Origin: Bradyrhizobium quebecense
GTDB lineage: Bacteria; Pseudomonadota; Alphaproteobacteria; Rhizobiales; Xanthobacteraceae
DNA length: 64,000 bases
Assembly: GCF_013373795.3 (NCBI RefSeq)
Contig: NZ_CP088022.1
Span: 4,712,001-4,776,000, forward strand
Direction: 5' to 3'
The notes under the pieces were generated by a model. That model searched no databases. It had not been told where the DNA came from and saw nothing but the letters and a program-made list of their open reading frames with translations. Of the stretch, positions 29,330 through 37,958 are shown in pieces. The position numbers and the translations under genes are program-made. Numbering within the stretch: position 1 is the stretch's first letter; the number at the start of each line of letters is the position of its first letter.

Positions 29330-29701
29330 CTACTTCGTCCCGTCCTTCGCGGCCGGCGTCGCATCCTTCGCCGGCGACACGTCGGCTTTCTTCTTCAGGT
29401 CTTCGGTCAGCTTGTCCTGCGCCGCCTGCAAATCGGTGACGAGCTTCTGCAAGCCCGCGATTGTGCTCTTCAGGCTTTCGATCTGCCGGTTAGCTACGTC
29501 GAGCTTCTGCTGGTGATCCGATGTGAGCTTGCCGATCGTCTTCTGCAGGAAATCGACATTGCTCTGCAGGCAACTGGTGCGCCGCTCCATCGTCTTCTCG
29601 ACGGTGCAGATCTCGATACCGGGAACGTCCTGCGCATGCGCGGTTCCGACGACGCAGAGTGCAAGCGGCACGAGCAAGGCAAGAACGAAACGCGCGATCA
29701 T
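29330..29701 (-). CDS. Periplasmic coiled-coil hypothetical protein
   Basis: A 123-residue protein with a signal peptide (about residues 1-23, ending A-H-A), a short Cys-containing segment (I-C-T-V-E-K and R-T-S-C-L-Q) and a coiled coil of about 60 residues with leucine/isoleucine heptads (L-Q-K-T-I-G-K-L onward). The tail is Ala/Lys-rich. GAGG six bases upstream favours ATG 29701 over two earlier in-frame starts. No named family is recognised. Confidence 0.6.
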   Translation of the reverse strand: MIARFVLALLVPLALCVVGTAHAQDVPGIEICTVEKTMERRTSCLQSNVDFLQKTIGKLTSDHQQKLDVANRQIESLKSTIAGLQKLVTDLQAAQDKLTEDLKKKADVSPAKDATPAAKDGTK

Positions 29702-29896
29702 CGACATCCTCAATCACATGCGTCATTCACAGTTTTGTGCTCGCGACGCTGAAAGCCAGGCACACATACCACACTGAAACCGCATTCGAGCGGTGTGCTT
29801 GACCCATTACGGGGACTACTCGTGGGGACGGGGGCCTTCGGAACTTGTTTGGTTCGACCCCTTTTGGCTCGACCTTGGGCAGTGGAGACAGATCGT

Positions 29897-30121
29897 ATGG
29901 CTACGCGCGAAAAACGGCTGGCGCAATTCGACGGCAATGGTGAACCTTCGCCGGAACAACGCGTGGAAGTGCTTTGTGAGGATCACAGCGGAACGTATCA
30001 GCTGCCGTTCGCCTGCCGCTTCATCGACGGCCAGTGGCGCAACGACACAACCGGCGGCGCGCTGGAGGTCAATGTCATCGCCTGGCGCATGCCGCGCGTG
30101 AAGCAGGCCGGCATGGCCTGA
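29897..30121 (+). CDS. Conserved small hypothetical protein
   Basis: A 74-residue soluble protein, M-A-T-R-E-K-R-L-A-Q-F-D at its start and a W-R-M-P-R ending. The middle, L-C-E-D-H-S-G-T-Y-x-L-P-F-x-C-x-F-x-D-G-x-W, is a pattern I recall from many Bradyrhizobium hypothetical proteins. GGAGA 8 bases upstream supports the ATG over a longer frame. Function unknown. Confidence 0.65.
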   Translation: MATREKRLAQFDGNGEPSPEQRVEVLCEDHSGTYQLPFACRFIDGQWRNDTTGGALEVNVIAWRMPRVKQAGMA

Positions 30122-30209
30122 GGGCCGCATTGGCGCGCTGTTTCAAAACGCGACGCGCACGCGAGGCGTTTTAAGATTTGGAACGCGGATGGAACGAACC
30201 GCGTCCGAA

Positions 30210-30347
30210 TCACTGATTGAGCAACGTACTCCGTTGTTCACGGCTAGATGTGGTCATCAGTCCGAGGCAGCGCACCACATACAGAAGCATGACGATCGGC
30301 CGCAGCCAGCGGCCGACGACAAAGGTTAATTCCTCCGCAGACGACAT
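30210..30347 (-). CDS. 45-residue membrane miniprotein
   Basis: A short frame starting at ATG 30347, preceded by a very strong GAGGAGGGAG site, and ending TGA at 30210. The product is M-S-S-A-E-E-L-T-F-V-V-G-R-W-L-R then a hydrophobic stretch P-I-V-M-L-L-Y-V-V-R-C-L-G-L-M and a polar tail. It begins 19 bases after the cupin stop, on the same strand, so it is probably cotranscribed with the cupin gene. No homologue is recalled. Confidence 0.6.
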   Translation of the reverse strand: MSSAEELTFVVGRWLRPIVMLLYVVRCLGLMTTSSREQRSTLLNQ

Positions 30348-30366
30348 TTGCACTCCCTCCTCGCGA

Positions 30367-30801
30367 TCATTTCCACGGCGTCACCGGCGGCACGGTCTCG
30401 GTCGCAGGCGGCACATCCACGGTCTTGAAATCGGCGGGGCTGACGATCTCGAGGTATTCCATGTCCTTCGAGTAGTCGAACAGATAGTGGGTGATGCCGG
30501 GCCGCTGATGGATCACGTCGCCGGCCTCGACCAGCGTCTCCTTGTCTTCATACATGAAGCGCGCCCAGCCCTTGGTCATGATGACGATCTGAAAATCGCA
30601 CAGATGCTTGTGCCAGCCGGTGCCCTCTTCCGGCGGCAGCTCGGGATTGGCCTTGACCAGATGGCAGATCACCTGCCCGCCGGTGGCATCGGCGATGCCG
30701 AGATCCCGATACAGGAAGAAGTCGCGCAGACCTCCGCCCTTGAACTCGGTGTCACCGGGTTTGACGTGGGAGAATTTGCTGACGATGGCGTGCTGGTTCA
30801 T
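30367..30801 (-). CDS. Cupin domain protein
   Basis: A 144-residue single-domain cupin. The first cupin motif includes G-T-G-W-H-K-H-L-C-D-F-Q and the second P-G-I-T-H-Y, so histidines for a metal site are present. Cytoplasmic. The family includes dioxygenases, isomerases and binding proteins; nothing in the context picks one. It is first in a possible two-gene unit with the 45-residue membrane protein. Confidence 0.8.
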   Translation of the reverse strand: MNQHAIVSKFSHVKPGDTEFKGGGLRDFFLYRDLGIADATGGQVICHLVKANPELPPEEGTGWHKHLCDFQIVIMTKGWARFMYEDKETLVEAGDVIHQRPGITHYLFDYSKDMEYLEIVSPADFKTVDVPPATETVPPVTPWK

Positions 30802-31121
30802 TTCAAGCCTCCACGGTTCTCGTGTTCGCGAGATCGCGGCGCGGGCTCAGCGTCCAAATTTTCGGCAGCGTCGCATCGTCGCGGTCACAGCTCGCTTGTT
30901 GCTATGCGAAATCCTTGCCAGCCCGGTTGTGCTGCGGCGATCGGTCCCGCCATGCGCTGATATCGCCGCCGAAGCATTTGGCGCGAGGCACATATTTGCG
31001 TTCGGCGGCTGCCGGGCGCGCCCACCGCACGCAGCCGGTGCCGGACGCCGAAGGCACGTCCATTGAGCAAGGCCTGCCTGGAGCTTGAGCCGCCGGCGCG
31101 GGCAGGCTTGGCGCACGCTGC
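30802..31121. other. Intergenic region, no gene seen
   Basis: About 320 bases between the cupin start and the GST stop codon. Several short open frames exist but none has a ribosome site or recognisable product. The cupin promoter should be in the left part. Confidence 0.4.
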
Positions 31122-31778
31122 CTAATATTCGACCTCAAGCTCCTCGACATCGGCCGGCTCCGCCTTCGCGGCCTCGATCCATTCCTGCATCTCGGGCATC
31201 GTCATGATGGTGCTGGCATACACCGCAAGGGCCGGTTCGAGCTTGACGTCATAGGTCATGAAGCGGGTCACGACCGGCGCATACATCGCGTCCGCCATGG
31301 TGCGGCGTTCGCCGAACAGGAACGGTCCGCCGGACTTGCCGAGACAGTCGCGCCAGATGGTGCAGACGCGGTCGATATCGGCCTGCGCCCGCGACCAGAT
31401 CTTGAAGCCGGGAAAATGCCCCTTGAGGTTGACCGGCAGCGACGACCGCAGCGTGGTGAAGCCGGAATGGATTTCGCCCGAGATCGAGCGGCAATGCGCG
31501 CGCTGGATCCGGTCGCCCGGCAGCAGCCCGGCGTGCGGCATGACCTCGTTAAGATACTCGCCGATCGCCAGCGTATCCCAGACGGTCGCGCCCTCGTGGC
31601 GCAGGCAGGGCACCAGGATCGACGACGACAGCAGCAGCAGTTCGGCCCGCGCCGAGGCGTCATCGGGCGCGGTGACCACCTCCTCGAATTCCAGCCCGGC
31701 GAATTTCACCAGCAGCCAGCCGCGCAGCGACCAGGACGAATAATTCTTGCTGCTGATGGTGAGTGTCGCTTTCGCCAT
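31122..31778 (-). CDS. Glutathione S-transferase family protein
   Basis: A 218-residue GST. The thioredoxin-like N-terminal domain begins T-L-T-I-S-S-K-N-Y-S-S-W-S-L-R-G, giving a Ser-rich active-site start, with the cis-proline in S-I-L-V-P-C-L and the substrate E/D in V-W-D-T-L-A-I. The all-helical C-terminal domain follows. It is probably cytoplasmic and may conjugate or reduce small electrophiles. It is transcribed divergently from the PHA depolymerase gene. Confidence 0.85.
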   Translation of the reverse strand: MAKATLTISSKNYSSWSLRGWLLVKFAGLEFEEVVTAPDDASARAELLLLSSSILVPCLRHEGATVWDTLAIGEYLNEVMPHAGLLPGDRIQRAHCRSISGEIHSGFTTLRSSLPVNLKGHFPGFKIWSRAQADIDRVCTIWRDCLGKSGGPFLFGERRTMADAMYAPVVTRFMTYDVKLEPALAVYASTIMTMPEMQEWIEAAKAEPADVEELEVEY

Positions 31779-31951
31779 ATCGGATCCTCACGCCTGAACG
31801 CGTCCTTAGCCCCCGGTGACCGCGCGCCGGTCCAACCGCCGCGCCCCGAAGCCGTTCATTTTTGCAGCAAGCCACGTGCCAATTTGCCGGGCAGCCCGCC
31901 CCCGCTCTGGCGTCGATATTGCATATCCAGCCGGGCCAGGGGCGGATGCGT

Positions 31952-33175
31952 ATGATGTCAATGATGTACCAAGCCTATCAGAACCACATGGACCTCACGG
32001 CGCCATGGCGGACCGGGGCTGCAGCGGCGCTGAAATACCTCAATCTGGTGCCGCAGGGCGCCGCCGACCGGGTGTACGGCCGGCTCGCGGCGGCGCTTGA
32101 GCTGATTTCGCGCTCCACCCTGACCTACGCCCGTCCCGACTACGCCATCGGCAGCGTGTCCGCCGGCAACCGGGAATACCAAGTGACTGAGGAGGTCGCC
32201 TACGCAACGCCGTTCGGCTCGCTGCTGCATTTCAGGAAGGTGGACGGCCCGGAGCAGCCGCGGCTCTTGCTGGTGGCGCCGATGTCCGGCCATTTTGCCA
32301 CGCTGCTGCGCGGCACCGTGAAGACGCTGCTGCAGGACCACGACGTCTACATCACCGATTGGCACAATCCGCGCGACATCCCGCGCAAGGAAGGCCGCTT
32401 CGGGCTCGAGGACTACACCGATCATCTGATCGACTTCCTCGGCCAGCTCGGGCCGCGCGCGCATATGGTGGCGATCTGCCAGCCCTCGGTGTCGGCGCTG
32501 GCGGCTGCCGCGGTCATGTCCGAAGACAATCATCCGGCGCGGCCGGCATCGCTGACCCTGATGGCCGGACCGATCGACACAAGGATCCTGCCGACCAAGG
32601 TGAACGAATTCGCCAAGAGCAAGCCGATCAAATGGTTCGAGGACAATCTGATCAACTACGTGCCGATGCAGTGCAAGGGCGCGCTGCGTCAAGTCTATCC
32701 CGGCTTCGTGCAGCTGACGGCGTTCGTCTCGATGAACCTGGAACGTCACATCAAGCAGCACATCGACCTCGCCGACCATCTCGCCAAAGGCGAGACCGCC
32801 AAGGCCGAAGTGATCAAGACCTTCTACGACGAGTACTTCGCCGTGATGGATCTGCCGGCGGAATTCTATATCGAGACGGTGCGCGACGTGTTTCAGGAGC
32901 ATCTGCTGCCGCAAGGCATGCTGATGCATCGCGGCCGCCCGGTGAACCCGGCAGCGATCCGGCGCATGGGCCTGATGACGGTGGAAGGCGAGAAGGACGA
33001 CATCTGCTCGATCGGGCAGACGCTCGCCGCCCAGGACCTCTGCACCGGCGTCCGCACCTATCGCAAGGTGCACCACATGCAGGCCGGCGTTGGCCACTAC
33101 GGCGTGTTCTCCGGCAAGCGCTGGAACAACGAGATCTACCCGCTGCTGCGCGATTTCGTGCATGTGAATTCGTGA
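31952..33175 (+). CDS. phaZ: Intracellular polyhydroxyalkanoate depolymerase
   Basis: A 407-residue alpha/beta hydrolase that mobilises stored polyhydroxybutyrate. The family landmarks are Y-Q-A-Y-Q near the start, P-M-S-G-H-F-A-T-L-L-R, T-D-W-H-N-P-R and M-V-A-I-C-Q-P-S-V-S, where a cysteine replaces the usual nucleophilic serine of esterases, as in PhaZ. A later Asp and G-V-G-H-Y-G-V-F-S-G (His) complete the triad. Several ATGs crowd the start; 31952 has GGGGCGG about 7 bases upstream, but 31946 or 31961 are possible. A repeat follows. Confidence 0.9.
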   Translation: MMSMMYQAYQNHMDLTAPWRTGAAAALKYLNLVPQGAADRVYGRLAAALELISRSTLTYARPDYAIGSVSAGNREYQVTEEVAYATPFGSLLHFRKVDGPEQPRLLLVAPMSGHFATLLRGTVKTLLQDHDVYITDWHNPRDIPRKEGRFGLEDYTDHLIDFLGQLGPRAHMVAICQPSVSALAAAAVMSEDNHPARPASLTLMAGPIDTRILPTKVNEFAKSKPIKWFEDNLINYVPMQCKGALRQVYPGFVQLTAFVSMNLERHIKQHIDLADHLAKGETAKAEVIKTFYDEYFAVMDLPAEFYIETVRDVFQEHLLPQGMLMHRGRPVNPAAIRRMGLMTVEGEKDDICSIGQTLAAQDLCTGVRTYRKVHHMQAGVGHYGVFSGKRWNNEIYPLLRDFVHVNS

Positions 33176-33195
33176 GGACTGGCGACGTTCATTCC

Positions 33196-33281
33196 CGTCA
33201 TTGCGAGGAACGAAGCGACGAAGCAATCCATGGCTCCGCAAATGCGGCACTATGGATTGCTTCGCTTCGCTCGCAATGACG
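33196..33281. repeat. Long palindromic repeat, CGTCATTGCGAG type, copy 2
   Basis: Inverted arms CGTCATTGCGAGGAACGAAG and CTTCGCTCGCAATGACG, with inner GAAGCAATCCA / TGGATTGCTTC. Same family as 11779-11872 and 50157-50240. Confidence 0.88.
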
Positions 33282-33366
33282 GCGGAGCTAGTCACGCATC
33301 CCCTCGCGCAGTAGTCTCCCCGGCCACGACGACCCGTTTCCCAAGAATCGTCCAGGGAGAAACTCC

Positions 33367-34155
33367 ATGCGCGCCGCCTTCCGTGCCCTCACGCTCGCCG
33401 TCATCGGCGCCCTCGCCCTCACGTCGGCCGCATCCGCCGCCGAAGTCCATGTCATGATCTCGGGCGGGCTGACCGCGGCCTACAAGGCGCTGGTGCCGGA
33501 GTTCGAGCGCAAGACCGGGCACAAGGTGGTGACCGCCTTCGGGCCGTCGATGGGCACCACGACCAACGCCATTCCGGTGCGGCTGGAGCGCGGCGAGCCG
33601 GCCGACGTGCTGATCATGGTCGGCTATGCGCTGGGTGACCTCATCAAGCAGGGCAAGGTAGTGGCCGACAGCCGCGTCGACCTCGTGAAGTCGCCGATCG
33701 GCATCGCGGTGAAATCAGGCGCGCCACAGCCGGACATCAGCTCGGCCGAAAGCGTCAGGCAGGCGCTGCTGGCCGCAAAATCGGTCGCCTATTCCGACAG
33801 CGCCAGCGGCGTCTATGTCTCGACCGAAATGTTCGGCAAACTCGGCATCGCCGATCAGATGAAGGACAAGGCGCGGATGATCCCGGCAACCCCGGTCGGC
33901 GAGATCGTGGCCAGGGGCGAGGCCGAGATCGGCTTGCAGCAGATCTCGGAGCTGAAGCCTGTTGCCGGCATCGACATCGTCGGTCCCCTGCCAGAGCCGT
34001 TGCAGAAGATCACGGTGTTCTCCGCCGGCATCGCGACCGTCTCGAAGGAGCCCGAGGCCGGCAAGGCGCTGATCGGCTTCCTCGCCTCGTCGGATGCGCG
34101 CGACGCGCTGGTCAAGAGCGGGCTCGATCCGATTGCCGCCGGCGCGACGCATTAG
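33367..34155 (+). CDS. ModA-like periplasmic substrate-binding protein
   Basis: A 262-residue binding protein of the molybdate/tungstate-binding ModA superfamily. A signal peptide (about 1-24, ending A-S-A-A) is followed by V-H-V-M-I-S-G-G-L-T-A-A-Y-K and later S-A-S-G-V-Y-V-S. GGGAGAA lies about 5 bases upstream of the ATG. No modB or modC accompanies it, so it may bind another anion or be an orphan. The TAG stop (34153-34155) is built from the TA target of an IS630 insertion plus its first G; the same TAG is present at the far junction, so the protein is unchanged. Confidence 0.83.
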   Translation: MRAAFRALTLAVIGALALTSAASAAEVHVMISGGLTAAYKALVPEFERKTGHKVVTAFGPSMGTTTNAIPVRLERGEPADVLIMVGYALGDLIKQGKVVADSRVDLVKSPIGIAVKSGAPQPDISSAESVRQALLAAKSVAYSDSASGVYVSTEMFGKLGIADQMKDKARMIPATPVGEIVARGEAEIGLQQISELKPVAGIDIVGPLPEPLQKITVFSAGIATVSKEPEAGKALIGFLASSDARDALVKSGLDPIAAGATH

Positions 34156-34293
34156 AGCATTTTCTGACCTGGCGGAATCGGAAGGGATTGAACTAAGCCG
34201 CTGCCGCGGCGTAGGGGGCAAGGTGGCATAGATCGCCTCCTGGCTGAGAGGATGTGGGTGTTGGAGCCCACCCCCTCAGACAGGAGTATCGAG

Positions 34294-35155
34294 ATGGCCG
34301 ATTTGAGCCCTCTTCGCCGCCGCATGATCGAAGACATGACCGTCCGCAATCTGTCGCCGGCGACGCAAAGATCCTACATCAGCGCGGTTTCGAAGTTCAG
34401 CCGCTATTTTGGCCGATCGCCTGACCGGTTAGAGCTGGAAGACGTCCGCGCCTTCCAGGTGCATTTGGTCTCGACCGGCATCTCATGGCCGGCGCTGAAC
34501 CAGATCGTCTGTGCGCTACGGTTTTTCTACGGCGTCACGCTCGGCGAGGCGCTCATCCCAGAGCGCATTCCCTATGCGCGAGAACCGCGCAAGCTGCCGG
34601 TCGTTCTCAGCGCCGACGAAGTGGTTCAGTTTCTTGAAGCGGTATCGAGCCTGAAGAGCCGCGCCGCGCTCACCACCGCCTATGCGGCCGGGCTCAGGGC
34701 CTCGGAGGTTGCGGGACTGCGGATCGAAGACATCGACAGCGCCCGCGGCGTCATCCAGGTGCGCCACGGCAAGGGCGCGAAGGATCGCAACGTGATGCTG
34801 TCGCCCCAGCTGCTGGGCATCCTGCGCACCTACTGGCGGCTCGCCCGGCCGCGGCTTTATCTGTTCCCTGGTCGTGACGAAGATCATCCGATCGATCAGA
34901 CCGTGCTGCATGCCGCCTGCCGGTCGGCGGTGAAGGCTGCGGGCCTGACCAAGCAGCGTCACGCTGCACACGCTGCGCCACAGCTTCGCGACACATCTTC
35001 TCGAGAACGGAACCGATATCCGGATCATCCAGGTCTTGCTCGGGCACAATAATTTGTCGTCGACAGCGCGCTACACGCAGGTCGCCACCGATACGATCCG
35101 AGCGACGCAGAGCCCGCTCGATCGCCTGTCGCTGGAGGTGACGCCACCTGGATGA
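34294..35155 (+). pseudogene. Tyrosine recombinase of the IS91 element, frameshifted
   Basis: The N-terminal part reads as an XerC/D-like integrase: a SAM-like core-binding domain (R-N-L-S-P-A-T-Q-R-S-Y near residue 20) and the first catalytic Arg in Y-A-A-G-L-R-A-S-E-V-A-G-L. Near 34951-34958 one extra base shifts the frame, giving a false tail that ends at 35052. The +1 frame restores [18 protein letters not shown] and the nucleophile in A-R-Y-T-Q-V, ending at TGA 35155. AGGAG lies 7 bases before ATG 34294. The stop overlaps the transposase ATG as ATGA. Confidence 0.85.
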
Positions 35156-36402
35156 CCCGCAGCGGGATGCGGGTCATGACCCGCTCCGACATCCGCTCCA
35201 ACAGGCCCGCCATCGAGATTGCCGATATTCTGTGCCGGCATGGCGACGCCTATCGCCGTGTACATGCCGGTCATCTGGGGCGGGTCGAGCGGCGCGTGAT
35301 GAGCGCGATCGTTGCGTGCCGGACCGAGGCGCTCGGCGGCCACATGCAGGCTTGCGACGACTGCGGCACGACACGCGTTGCCTATAATTCCTGCCGCAAT
35401 CGGCACTGTCCGAAGTGTCAGGGGAGAGCCCGAGCCGCGTGGCTCGCCGCGCGTCAAGCCGACCTGCTTCCGGTTCCCTATTTCCACGTCGTCTTTACAC
35501 TTCCCGCACCGATCGCCGCGATCGCTTTCCAGAACAAGGCCGTCGTCTATGCCATCCTGTTCAAGGCTGCCGCCGAGGCGATGACGACGCTCGCCGCCAA
35601 TCCACGCCGGCTCGGCGGTGCGATCGGCGGCGTCGCCGTCCTCCACACCTGGGGACAGACGCTGATGCATCATCCCCACGTCCATTGCGTCGTTCCGGGT
35701 GGCGGCCTCTCGCCCGATGGCGCGCGCTGGACCGCTTGCCGACCGAACTTCTTCCTGGCCGTCAAACCGTTGTCCAGACTATTTCGCACACTTTTTCTCA
35801 AACGTCTGTCGGCAGCCTTCAACTCCGGTGCCTTCCGTTTCTTCGGCGATCTCGGAGCTCTGGCCGAGCCGGCTGCCTTTGCGGCCCACCTCGACGCCAT
35901 GCGACGCATCAACTGGGTTGTTTACGCCAAGCGGCCCTTCGGCGGACCCGCACAGGTCCTGGCCTATCTCGGCCGCTACACCCATCGCGTCGCGATCGCC
36001 AACAGCCGGCTCGTCGCACTCGACGACGATCATGTCGCCTTCTCATGGAAGGACTATCGCCAAAACAGCGCGACAAAGATCATGAATCTCAAGCCCGATG
36101 AGTTCATTCGCCGTTTCCTGCTTCATACGCTGCCTGACGGCTTCCACCGCATCCGCCACTTCGGCTTCATGGCCAACCGCCATCGCGCTGCCAAGCTCGC
36201 CCTTTGCCGCGAACTTCTCGATCATGAGCGAACAGCCCCAAACGATGGCCAGCCGTCGCCTGTGGATTCGGAGGCTCAAACCCGGGCCGAGGTTCCTGCC
36301 TGTCCCGATTGTGGTGGCGTCATGCGCATCATTGAGCGCTTTCGACATAGCTTCAGACGCCCCAGCCCTCGAACATCACCGTTCCGATGCGACACATCGT
36401 GA
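35152..36402 (+). CDS. IS91-family transposase
   Basis: A 416-residue HUH-type transposase, apparently intact. The N-terminal zinc finger is A-C-D-D-C-G followed by [11 protein letters not shown]; the metal-binding H-x-H is in [14 protein letters not shown]; and the R-Y-T-H-R-V-A-I and D-Y-R blocks contain candidate catalytic tyrosines. It uses rolling-circle transposition with no terminal inverted repeats. It overlaps the recombinase frame, so the two were translated together. Confidence 0.93.
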   Translation: MTRSGMRVMTRSDIRSNRPAIEIADILCRHGDAYRRVHAGHLGRVERRVMSAIVACRTEALGGHMQACDDCGTTRVAYNSCRNRHCPKCQGRARAAWLAARQADLLPVPYFHVVFTLPAPIAAIAFQNKAVVYAILFKAAAEAMTTLAANPRRLGGAIGGVAVLHTWGQTLMHHPHVHCVVPGGGLSPDGARWTACRPNFFLAVKPLSRLFRTLFLKRLSAAFNSGAFRFFGDLGALAEPAAFAAHLDAMRRINWVVYAKRPFGGPAQVLAYLGRYTHRVAIANSRLVALDDDHVAFSWKDYRQNSATKIMNLKPDEFIRRFLLHTLPDGFHRIRHFGFMANRHRAAKLALCRELLDHERTAPNDGQPSPVDSEAQTRAEVPACPDCGGVMRIIERFRHSFRRPSPRTSPFRCDTS

Positions 36403-36820
36403 GCCAAGTCATGTCGTGCACGACGATCATCATTCGTCATTTCGCTCCCAGCGTCTCGATCATCGCGGACGATGTCGAATCCGTGCTGTCACACTGCGCG
36501 ACAACAACCGTCCGATGCAGCAAAAGGCCTATCGCGATCTCAGGCGAAGCGCGTCTGATCTCAACTCTTCCAGGATGCGCACTCCTGTGTCTCTGCCTCA
36601 CGCGCCGAGCCAGCAGATCGGGCATGGCGATCTCGAACAATCCCCATAGCTGCAAAACCGCGAATAGCCTCCCGCGCCTTCGTTCAATCCGGCTTCAATG
36701 AGGTCGCGTCATAAGCGCCTGCCGCGCCCTCGCGTGAGCGCGACCTCACAGAACCCTCCAGATTCCCTTGTGAGGCAAATCGTGATTCACCCTGAGGGCT
36801 GGTGATGGAGGCCAGCCCCC

Positions 36821-37772
36821 ATGGCTAAGCCGCTCTCGCCGGACCTTCGCCTTCGCATTATTCGGGCTGTGGAAGAGGAAGGCATGAGCTGTCGGGGCGC
36901 CGCCGGCCGGTTCGGCGTAGCGCCATCGACAGCGATCGAACTGGTCAACGAATGGCGCAGCACCGGCGCTTGTGAGGCGGGAGCGCAGGGCGGAGACAGA
37001 CGTTCAGCTCGGATCGAGGGTCATGCTGCGGAGATCCTCTCCCTGGTCAAGGCTACGCCTGACATGACGCTGGCCGAGATCGCTGACCATCTCCTCAAAG
37101 TCCACGGCGAGCGTTTCGTGCCGAGCGTGGTCTGGCGATTCTTCGATCGCCGCAACATCACGTTCAAAAAAAACATCGCACGCCAGCGAGCAGGATCGGC
37201 CGGACGTGGCCGCTGAACGCGCGGCGTGGAAGGCATCTCAGCCTGAGATCGGCATCCATCGGTTGGTGTTTATCGACGAGACGGGAGCCTCGACCAAGAT
37301 GGCGCGGCGCTATGGCCGCTCGCCGTACGGCCAGCGCTGTGTCGCAGCGCTCCCGCATGGTCATTGGAAGACGACGACCTTCGTCGGCGCGCTCAGAGCG
37401 ACCGGCATGACTGCGCCGATGGTCCTTGACGGTCCCATGGATGGTCTGGCGTTCGAGGCTTACGTGACGCAAGTCCTCGTGCCGACACTCAGGCCCGGCG
37501 ACATCGTGGTGATGGACAATCTCGCAGCACACAAGCGCGCCGAGGTCGGCATCGCAATCGATGCCGTGGGCGCCCAGCTCCTCTATTTGCCGCCTTATTC
37601 GCCCGACCTCAATCCGATCGAAATGGCCTTCGCCAAGCTCAAAGCCGCACTTCGAAAGGCCGCCGCCAGATCAATCGAGGCTTTGGACAACGCTATTGCC
37701 ACCGCCCTGACCGCCTTCACCGCCCAAAAGTGCCTGAACTTCTTCGCCGCAGCCGGTTATGACCGTGTCTGA
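36821..37772 (+). CDS. IS630-family transposase, two frames joined at an A8 run
   Basis: The first frame (36821-37216) has the helix-turn-helix region ([12 protein letters not shown]) and IS630 linker; the second (37206-37772) has the DDE catalytic domain: Asp in L-V-F-I-D-E-T-G, Asp in V-M-D-N-L-A-A-H-K and Glu in [11 protein letters not shown]. They are joined at eight A residues (37166-37173). A +1 step, or loss of one A, gives the continuous [15 protein letters not shown]. Such slippage is known in IS630, so it may be functional; a simple mutation is the alternative. Confidence 0.85.
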
Positions 37773-37828
37773 TCAGAATCTGCTCTAGCGAGACATCGCC
37801 GGATCTATCCCCGTCATCCCCGCTCTCT

Positions 37829-37935
37829 CCCCGTCATCCTGAGGCGCGAGCGGAGCGAGCCTCGAAGGACGAATCGGCCACTAGCGGGGCCGTCCATCCT
37901 TCGAGACGCGCTGCGCGCTCCTCAGGATGACGGGG
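37829..37935. repeat. Inverted repeat, CCCCGTCATCCTGAG...CTCAGGATGACGGGG type
   Basis: A 15-base perfect outer arm pair with inner CCTCGAAGGA / TCCTTCGAG arms. It lies between the IS630 right end and the PP2C-kinase stop, and may form a hairpin at the 3' end of that leftward gene. Confidence 0.82.
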
Positions 37936-37958
37936 ATAGGTTGGCGGATTTGGCGCCG

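Larger units (their letters stand above)
34194..36751 (+). mobile_element. IS91-family rolling-circle element with tyrosine recombinase
   Basis: It carries a tyrosine recombinase gene overlapping a complete IS91 transposase gene. GAAC, a known IS91 target tetranucleotide, occurs at both junctions (34190-34193 and 36752-36755). Near the right end a 9-bp inverted repeat, GAGGTCGCG (36700-36708) with CGCGACCTC (36740-36748), is a candidate origin hairpin; GCCGC-TGCC-GCGGC lies near the left end. Exact ends are inferred and could shift by 4 bases. Joining the flanks gives AAGGGATT-GAAC-CCTCC, a continuous IS630 spacer. Confidence 0.72.
34155..37785 (+). mobile_element. IS630-family element interrupted by an IS91-family element
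   Basis: The ends are inverted repeats: left GAGCATTTTCTGACC after TA (34153-34154), and right, read on the other strand, GAGCAGATTCTGATC, with TA at 37786-37787 as the duplicated target. About 16 of 20 terminal positions match. The transposase frames lie at 36821-37772. Total span is 3,631 bases, but about 2,560 belong to the nested IS91 element, leaving about 1,070, a normal IS630 length. TA target use is typical of the family. Confidence 0.82.

Noticed and set aside
31958..33295. A 445-codon open frame opposite the PHA depolymerase gene
   Set aside because: It is antisense to phaZ and runs into a palindromic repeat; its product is His/Arg/Asp-rich with no recognisable domain.
36403..36751. 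Possible small genes after the IS91 transposase
   Set aside because: Several short frames overlap in different phases without ribosome sites. The stretch is better explained as the origin-end non-coding part of the IS91 element.
36765..36800. Alternative left end of the IS630 element at GTGAGGCAAATCGTGATTCA
   Set aside because: It aligns with the right end only with gaps, whereas the sequence at 34153 matches about 16 of 20 terminal positions and gives a normal element length after removing IS91.
34190..37785. A genomic island or cargo-bearing transposon
   Set aside because: Only transposition genes are present between the two ends; no passenger gene, integration at a tRNA or direct flanking repeat other than TA was seen.
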